From the NCBI GenBank assembly GCA_003990745.1, contig RBNI01001022.1, positions 1-25,015 of the forward strand: 25,015 nt of DNA. The letters are read 5' to 3'. Each line of letters starts with the position of its first letter. Within the stretch, counting starts at the first letter, position 1. The notes beneath the pieces are model-generated. The model searched no databases. It was not told where the DNA came from and saw nothing but the letters and a program-made list of their open reading frames with translations. The stretch comes from Jimgerdemannia flammicorona. Taxonomy: Eukaryota > Mucoromycota > Endogonomycetes > Endogonales > Endogonaceae. A program made the translations under genes and the position numbers. This document shows, in pieces, positions 18,215 to 25,015 of this stretch.

Positions 18215-19659
18215 GAAAGGAAAGACCCCTCTGTGACCCAGGAGACAGTGAAGCCTTCCACCAACATTGGAGAAGAATTGACACCCCAACAACAGCAACA
18301 ACTAGCAGAACTCCTCAACAAATATCAAGATATCTTCACTACTGATTATGGCAACCTGCCATATAATCCATTATATCACTATATCATAAATACAGGAAAT
18401 GCAATACCTATCTGGCAGAAACCCTATAGAATACCCCATCACTTAAAAACATTCAAAAAGGAGTACATTCAAGAACTCTTAGACAATAGAGTCATCTGAC
18501 CCTCTACCAGCCCCTAGGCCAGCCCTATACTTATTGTACCAAAGAAAGGAGGATGGAGACTTTGTGTGGATTACAGGAAACTCAATTTAGTCACCAAAAA
18601 GGATGTCTATCCTTTGCTCAGAATTGATGACCTTTTGGATCAGTTATAAGATGCCAGATACTTCAGCAGTATGGATCTCTTTGCAGAATTCCATAAGATC
18701 TCCATGGACCCTAAAGACATTCAAAAGACAGCCTTCCTTGCTCTAGAAAAACTATTCAAATACCTCCAAATGTCTTTTGGACTTTGCAATGCACCACCCA
18801 CCTTTCAGAGGATGATGAATTCAGTCTATACCCCCTTGATCCACTACTGTCTGATTGTATATATGGATGATTCCAACATCTATTCAGCAAATTTCGAAGA
18901 ACACCTGTACCATCTAGAGGAATTCTTCAATCATCCACAAGAACCACTTGAGACTAAATGCAAAAAATGCTACTTTGGGAAACAGAAACTCAAATTTCTT
19001 GGATTTATAGTTTTGAAAGAAGGAATCTATGCAGACTTAAAGAAAACTGAGAAGATCAACAATTGGCCAGTACCCAAGACTCTGAAGGAAACACTATCAT
19101 TTCTGATGCTAGTATTCTACTACAGAAGGTTTATTAAGGACTTGTCCAAATTGCTGCCCCAATCTAAGTTCTTCTCAAGAAAGGAGTGCCATTCAAATAG
19201 ACAGAATTATAAGAGAAAGCCTTCAAAGAACTCAAGAACCACATGACTACAGCACCAATCCTTGTGCACCCCAATCTACAGAAGCCATTCATCTTATATA
19301 TAGATACTTCCAAAGATAGCCTAGAAGCAGTTTTAGCCCAAGAAGGATCTGATCAACAATACCATATAATAGCTTATGTAAGCAGAGCTACCAATCAGCA
19401 GTAGATGAATTATGGTAGCACTAAACTGGAATGCCTTGTAGTCATATGAGCAGTCACCCTGTTTAAGCATTATCTCATCAGAAAAAGGTTCACCCTGATC
19501 ACAGACTATGTAGCCCTCAAATAGCAATTTAACTATAAGAAACCCACCAGAATCCTAGCCCACTGGATCCTTATCCTTCAGGATTACAAAATCACCATCA
19601 TTCACAAAGTAGGAAAAGCTTATAACAATGTTGATATACTTTCCTGCCAGCCCCAATGA
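18215..19659 (+). pseudogene. pol: Element 2 reverse transcriptase and RNase H, broken
   Basis: At -1 relative to the linker, as in element 1. RT open parts at 18,233-18,499 and 18,671-19,246 carry ELTPQQQQQLAELL, SSMDLFAEF, FGLCNAPPTFQRM and the intact catalytic YMDD (18,860-18,871). A one-base deletion at about 19,141-19,150 shifts the frame after YYRRFIKD. RNase H continues in the next frame with Asp at 19,303 (reading DTSKDS, where element 1 has DASKDG), KLECLVVI with the Glu, and TDYVALK, where the His of TDH is lost. It ends SCQPQ at TGA 19,657-19,659. Confidence 0.92.
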
Positions 19660-20735
19660 ACTAGAAGAAGGGTGTTCCAAGGAACTACACCCTAAAGAAA
19701 GCTCCTCAGACCATTAAGGCACAAGAAGATCTCATTTGAAAAGAATACCAGAAAGCCCACTAAGGACAAGTGAGCATAGAAGAAAAGTTGCAAACAACAT
19801 ACCAACATTGGCCCAATCTTAGAACACAAGTCTGAGACATACTCAAGAAATATAATACCTATCAGAAGTACTAAGGAAGAAAGAATTATCAAGCACCACT
19901 ACAACCAATTGCACTACCAAACAACATCTTTCAGAGATGGGAAGTAGACATAATTGGTCTCCTACTAGTTACATCAAGAAGAAACAAGTACATTCTTGTA
20001 TTTGTGGAATACTTGACTAAGTGGTCTGAGGCTTTTCCAATAGAAATCACAGATGTCTTGACCATTGTAGGCCTTCACCATAGACTTACACTCAGATATG
20101 GATCTACAGAAGAACTTATCTCTGACCAAGGCACAGAATTCATCAATAATATAATCACAAGTTATGCCTGAATTCACAAGATCCACCTCAAATGAACTAC
20201 CTCATATTACCCACAGACCAATAGTGTGACAGAAAGAATGAACCAGACCATCAAAAAAGGACTTACCCAGGTCAATCCTATCAACTGAGATCTCTGCTTA
20301 CCTGAGATCCTATGGGAAATTCGGAACACCCCTGCTGCCTCCACCAAACAAAAGCCATTTGAAATAATATTTGCCAAGAAAACCAGAACTACTGACTATG
20401 AGAATCTCAGAGACCTCCTCAAGAAGGCAGAACAGTTACATAATCAGGCCTGAGTTCAGATTATCAAGGCCCAAGAAAGACAAAAGAAGTACTATAACCA
20501 GAAACAGAAAGATCAAGAGATCAAGATTGGAGATCAAGTACTAGTTTGGAGAAGCATGATTGAAACAAATTTTGCCACCAAACTGGAGCCCAAATGGAAA
20601 GGACCTTATCTTGTATATAACATCAGAGGAACCAGCATCTATTTAAGAAGCATGGATGGATGAACCCTGAAGACACCAGTACACATCAATTACCTCAAGA
20701 TATATCTTACTCCATATTATGAATCAGAGAGTTGA
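19656..20735 (+). pseudogene. Element 2 integrase (ORF3), broken
   Basis: ATG at 19,656 overlaps the RNase H stop as ATGA. Codon 3 is TAG (Gln in element 1). In the zinc region both Cys positions read Tyr (YQKY, near 19,857-19,868) and the first His also reads Tyr. The catalytic triad is intact: Asp 19,947, Asp 20,124 and Glu 20,232 with 35 residues between the last two. The C-terminal KWKGPYLV carries the GPY/F motif, and the frame ends YYESES at TGA 20,733-20,735. Several stops lie between. Confidence 0.92.
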
Positions 20736-21246
20736 CAACTGCCTCCAGACCCTTGTCCTCAGCTCATTTCAATCACTGCCAGTTCCCCTACCCCAATTTG
20801 GAGAAATCAATGAGACTACCCTCCAAAGAATTCAGATTTACCAAGAGAATCTTGTCCTGGCCAGATGATTGCTACAGGTCCACCAACTTCAGGCCCACTA
20901 TACAATTGGAGAACAATTGCAGAACCTCCCAGTCTCAGAACAAACATATATCTGAAGTACCACAGGACTATTAAGAAGAGATGTCACTGCTGCAGACAGG
21001 CTCTATACCCTTTACAAATATATCCCTACAGCCTTATTATAAGCACAATTCTTCTGGTGAGATATATAAATAATGAACTTAGCCACCTATCTGAGTATCA
21101 TCAATGCTGTTGAAATCCTATTTCTAGAAGAAGAAAAAGAACCCTTGGAATGGAGTAATTATGGTACAGATGATGAAGATGATGGAATAGGTATTGATGC
21201 AAAAGATGCTTACCCCTACTGGAATGATGATGAAAGAACAGTCTGA
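20719..21246 (+). pseudogene. Element 2 ORF4: small acidic protein of unknown function
   Basis: The ATG lies 17 bases inside the integrase end, in the +1 frame, exactly as in element 1. It reads 175 codons to TGA 21,244, with several internal stops. It shares LQTLVLSSFQ, LPVPLPQF, QENL, a TTGL-RRD block and the acidic tail (EPLEWSN, a DDEDD run, YW) with element 1. No membrane segment or known domain is seen. The divergence between copies leaves this frame aligned for its full length with one codon-sized indel near the end, as expected of a frame under past selection. Confidence 0.68.
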
Positions 21247-21263
21247 GGACAGACCATTCTTTA

Positions 21264-21274
21264 GTGGGGGCTGA
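21264..21274 (+). promoter_or_regulatory. Polypurine tract of element 2
   Basis: GTGGGGGCTGA directly before the 3' LTR, matching element 1. Confidence 0.55.
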
Positions 21275-22616
21275 TGTGATAAATAAAAATATACTATCTG
21301 AATTATAACTTAGTCAGATGATGTGAACACATAGCATAGTAACCAGTAACCATTGCTGCAGAAAGCTATATAAATAGACAGACTACCAGATAAGGTATAT
21401 CTGTGTAAGACCTGTATACCTGTACAAGACCTACACACCTGTACAAGACCTGCACATCCATGCAAGACCTGCATACTTGCCATAGATAGTAATCTATAAT
21501 TAGCAATGTAGTAACCAGATAGCAACCACAACTATATAAAATATCCCAGAGACAAGAGTGAATAAACCTTAGTCTAAAATTGAAGCAAAAGACAAGTCTG
21601 TCTACCACACTTTGAGAGGAACTCTACAGCTACTGCTAGGAGATTGTGAGCTTATTTCCCCACTCCAGTCTACTTTTTGATACAAAGAATGAGTCTGTTT
21701 ATAGTATGCTTGCCAGACTAAGCTTAAAGAATTTGAGTTTGTCACCTAAGTTTAAGGAAGAACTTCACTGTCTTTGGAATTATTGTTATTGGTATACTTG
21801 CCAGATAAGCCAGAAGAACCCAAGTTTCTACTACCTAAGAGAAAGCCATCTTGCTCAAGCCAGTTTCTGACACAACTTCGCAGTGATTCATTTATGTAAA
21901 TGAAGTCAGTCTTTGATGCAACTTTGCTAAGAGACCCTTTCCAAGCTGTTAGTTAATTTCCAAGTTGAAGCTGCCATTTTCAAGAAGTCTGCCAATTCAA
22001 GAGAATCCACATCATCCACTGTTTTCAAGTTATCTACATTCCTAGAGAACCTATGCCATCTGAGTATTATTCCCAGAGAGCTCACTGATTCAGGAAGAAT
22101 CTGCATTATCCGAGTTATTCATTTATTCCCAGTAAGCCTGATATAGAAGAATCTGCTGTTAGTATAATTTCCAGCAACATTCAAAGGACCTGCCAATTTA
22201 GAATAATCTGTGCCAAATTGAGTTGTCTGCCAAACTGCATACTTTTGGAGATTGCCACCACTCAAGAAGAAACTGCTAAATTGCCAGACTGTCACACATA
22301 AAAAACCCATCACACTACACAAGACTATTATCCAGAAATTATATAAGGAACCCACTACACTATACAGAGATCATCGTGCTATACACAAAATTCTATCAAT
22401 TCTCAAATTGACCTAAGAAGGAAAGATATACAAATTGCTGCTACACCCAGAGAACCATCCCAATAAGGAAATTGCTCACAGATATCCAGTTTTGACTATT
22501 ATACCACTAAACACTAAGAATATTTTGTTGCTTTTAACAAAGTAACTGGGGGCTCAAGCCAAACTATATCAATCCCCAATCTTGTAATTTACCTCCATTG
22601 AGCCAAGCATATTACA
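21275..22616 (+). repeat. Element 2 3' LTR
   Basis: A 1,342-base LTR beginning TGTGAT. TATAAATA at 21,369, four 19-base tandem units at 21,400-21,475, AATAAA at 21,561, ATTACA end at 22,611-22,616. ATAG of the target duplication follows. Confidence 0.92.
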
Positions 22617-24220
22617 ATAGTAAAAACTTATATATATTTAATAATTTTTCTGAAAGAGGACTAGGCTTGTAGAGATCTCAGAATCTTGATCATAAAGTAG
22701 CTAGAAAGGAAAAAGACCAGTAGATAATTGAACTATATTATTATATATAAATTCTGTATAGGTCCAATAGTGGTCTCAATTATCTTACTTATAAGAAATA
22801 TAGTTTCTGAATATTTGTTCAAAGGTTCTATTTATAAATCAGTTTATTTATCAGTTTGAGAGTAAATAGTAGATATAGTAATTTGGATTCTGAGAGTCTT
22901 AAAAAGAGCTTATCAAAAGTAGCTAGTAAACTTGAGATCTCAGTTACTGATAATGACTTATAGTAAACTATAATTGTAAAAGCTTTACTTAATAAAGATT
23001 CTTACAAATTTAAAAATAGTAGTATTGATTATAGTAAGTTCAGTAACTATAGTCTTATTTAGACAATCTATAAATATAACTATAGTATTAATATTAGACT
23101 TGGTTTGAGAAATTTATATTATAAAGATCATTATGACTTACTTGAACTTCTTAACAGAAATTGGCAAAAACTAGAATAAACTAACTAATACTTGATTATT
23201 AGACTTATTATACTAATATAGGTTATAACTAGTAATACAGTTTTTGATTTTCTTGATTATATTAGACCAATAGTAGTAATGCTGAAGGTTTTTGATAAGT
23301 TTCTCATTCTAAGATAACTAGTAAGTGAGAAGTTATAATATTCTTACATTATCTTATAACTGAGTTTTATATTGCTAGATAGATAGACTTTGTTTTAATA
23401 ATAGATCAATAGTATATATATCTTTGAGCTTGTTTAAGAAAACTCTAGAGATAATAGTATCTTCTTTATAAGCTTGTCTGATTTGGTCTAGAAATTCTAA
23501 TACTAAGGTAACTTATATTATTATGATAAAATATGAATATTTAATAAGATATCTGATACTCTAAGTAACTTATCAGATTTATAAATAATTATCAGATTAA
23601 AAGTTTGATGCTTTTAACTCTACTTAACTTATTGATATAATAGAGTAGATTGTATATTAATATATTTGAGAGATTGACAATTAGTGATGATATCAAACTT
23701 AATATTCTCTAAATAATATCTTTAATAATCTAAGATATATATAATTGCTAATAGTTTCTTTTTTTAAGTAGTAAGCTTCTGTTTATCTAATGATAATTTT
23801 TATAACTTAAAGATGATAAAGCTGTATCCTTTTTCATTATCTTATAATAGAACTACTCTAATAGAAAATTAGAGATATTAGTAGTAATTGTGAATTTTAG
23901 ATTTAAATTAAAATTTACAAGACTGAGATATAGTTTAGACAATTTTTGAGTTCTTGGAATACTTATTAATAAAAGAGATTCTAGACATAGTATTCTGAGA
24001 ATAGTATTATCTTTATTAGATTTGTGAGAGACTTGGTAATCCTAGAGAAGTTTCTGATAAAGTAGTAGTAATAACTGACTAGGTTAAGAAAAGATCTAAG
24101 TTCTGTGATATTTACTGATTCAGACCATTCTTAGATTATTTTTATCTTTATTACAAAAAAATTATTTAGTTCTAAGTATATTTATTAGAGATCTACAAAT
24201 TCTAGTGTATATTTACAATA
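22617..24220 (-). pseudogene. pol: Chromovirus relic, part 1: RT, RNase H and integrase core
   Basis: Read on the minus strand from right to left. RT end: CKYTLEFVDL (24,217-24,188) and EWSESVNITELRSFL (about 24,133-24,090), then SYYYYFIRNFSRI (24,081-24,043), matching the gypsy C-x-F, E-W-P, L-R-x-F-L-G-L and Y-Y-R-R-F-I blocks. RNase H traces lie at 23,890-23,560. Integrase: NEKLIKNLQHYYYWSNI (to about 23,250) followed by the region of the CC pair, TIVIFIDCLNK in the core, DLKFTSYF, STIYSQTD with KYSET (22,885-22,800), and a last core stretch TEFIYNN...LSTGLFPF (about 22,740-22,690). Stops and replacements are those expected from C-to-T and G-to-A change. The relic breaks at the element 2 target site and resumes at 12,129. 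Confidence 0.88.
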
Positions 24221-24239
24221 GTATATTATAAACTTAAAC

Positions 24240-24545
24240 ATATTTTATAGACAGGAATATATATATATAGATTTGAACATTTGCTATAAATATAAACTTT
24301 TTTTCATTAATGACAGATATGAATACTTTAATATAAGTATAAACTGATATTCTACAGATATAAACTCTTTAATATGAGTATGAACTTATATTTTATAGAC
24401 ATAAACAGCTTTCAAATAATAGGTGAACATAAGATAGAATTTCTAAAAAAGACTTTTTTTATTTATAAATATTCTTATGAATATTTTTTTCTGTAGATAC
24501 TTCTCTTCTATAAATACTTTCTTTTTCTATAAATAGTTTCTCCTA
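24240..24545. repeat. AT-rich imperfect tandem repeats
   Basis: Units of roughly 43-46 bases sharing a pattern of GATAT-AA-ACT, TTTAATAT-AGTAT and ACTTATATT recur at 24,311-24,353 and 24,354-24,399, with fainter echoes on both sides, and a TTCTATAAATA-like unit recurs at 24,490-24,545. The N-terminal half of RT, expected here for the relic, is missing. Confidence 0.55.
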
Positions 24546-24998
24546 CTATATATTCTTCTCTATATTCTGCTTGTCTCTCCTTTGGATCAGATCATTCTTG
24601 TTTAATGAAAGAGAAATATTAGAGATATCATTCATCTCATTGTCTTCATCTGAGTCAATATCTTTGCCCAGGTTACAAACTGTTTTTTTAATCTTAAGTA
24701 GATTGACATAGTTATAAATCTTGTTAATCATCCTGAGCCATTTCATATATTCTCTTATACTCTCTTTTATTAAAAGGTCTTAGTAAGGCATCGACCAGGT
24801 AATATAATCCAGCTATAATTATATAAAGGGATAAATATATGCTAAATATTGTCATGTAGTGGTCGCTAAGTCCTTCAAATGCACCAGATTCTCTTCAAGG
24901 TGTATCTCTTAGACTAACTCAAGTTTGTTATAAGCAAGTTCTTATTGGAGTACCTTCCTAAGGTCTTATAGTCCTCAAACTTCTTATCTTTAACTGTC
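24546..24998 (-). pseudogene. Decayed reading frame of unknown identity
   Basis: A minus-strand frame is open from ATG 24,746 to the stop at 24,546 (66 codons) and continues upstream in the same frame to about 24,965 with six stops. The upstream part reads like protein (EIHLEENLVHLKDLATT, DYITWSMPY, KESIREYMKWLRMINKIYNY). The C-terminal part has an acidic run (DIDSDEDNEMND). Composition is less AT-biased than the neighbouring relic. It might be a gag of the chromovirus relic or a separate gene fragment; no family was recognised. Confidence 0.4.
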
Positions 24999-25015
24999 TT
25001 TTTTTTTTTTTTTTT
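24999..25015. repeat. Poly(T) tract at the window end
   Basis: Seventeen T residues close the window. See the poly(A) at the other end. Confidence 0.9.

Larger units (their letters stand above)
12130..22616 (+). mobile_element. Element 2: second full-length copy of the dUTPase-bearing Ty3/gypsy family, decayed
   Basis: A 10.5-kb copy of the same family as element 1, in the same orientation and with the same domain and frame order. LTRs are 12,130-13,526 and 21,275-22,616. It differs from element 1 by many transitions plus small indels, and it belongs to a different subgroup judging by its LTR tandem unit. It carries a poly(A)-tailed insertion in gag. It retains some residues that element 1 lost (dUTPase motifs 2 and 5, the ATG of the integrase ORF) and lost others (protease active site, last Cys of the gag knuckle). 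It sits inside the integrase of the minus-strand chromovirus relic. Confidence 0.95.

Overview
The window is repetitive DNA with no intact host gene. The features point to a filamentous fungus (probably Pezizomycotina): a Ty3/gypsy chromovirus relic so worn by C-to-T and G-to-A change that it is nearly all A+T, and younger LTR elements whose differences are almost all transitions. This pattern is typical of RIP or methylation-driven deamination. The organism assignment is inference; no single-copy gene is present to fix it. LAYOUT: three layers are nested. (1) The oldest layer is a chromovirus pol relic on the minus strand. It runs from about 24,220 (RT) through RNase H and the integrase core to 22,617, resumes at 12,129-11,720 (integrase C-terminus), and resumes again at 1,454-1,271 (chromodomain). 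The protein order is collinear across the gaps. (2) Two full-length copies of one unusual Ty3/gypsy family, both on the plus strand, cut this relic: element 1 (1,455-11,719) and element 2 (12,130-22,616). Each has LTRs of about 1.3-1.4 kb and a short target duplication. (3) A G-rich 182-base retroposon with a 31-base poly(A) tail and a 13-base target duplication lies inside the gag of element 2 (14,668-14,849). Outside the nest are AT-rich flanks (32-1,270 and 24,240-25,015), a decayed reading frame of unknown identity on the minus strand (24,546-24,998), and homopolymer tracts at both window ends. THE ELEMENT FAMILY: comparing the two broken copies gives the ancestral order. ORF1 holds gag with a CCHC knuckle, an aspartic protease, two Cys/His-rich modules, a trimeric-type dUTPase and a dUTPase-like linker. 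ORF2, at -1, holds RT and RNase H. ORF3, at -1 again, holds an integrase with DD35E and GPY/F motifs, and it begins at an ATGA stop-start overlap still visible in element 2. ORF4, at +1, is a small acidic protein overlapping the integrase end, of unknown function. Both copies share all three frame changes, so these predate the copies. No coding region of RT, integrase, gag or ORF4 is intact in either copy; the longest open stretch is the dUTPase of element 1 (6,282-7,280), and even there two motifs are damaged.
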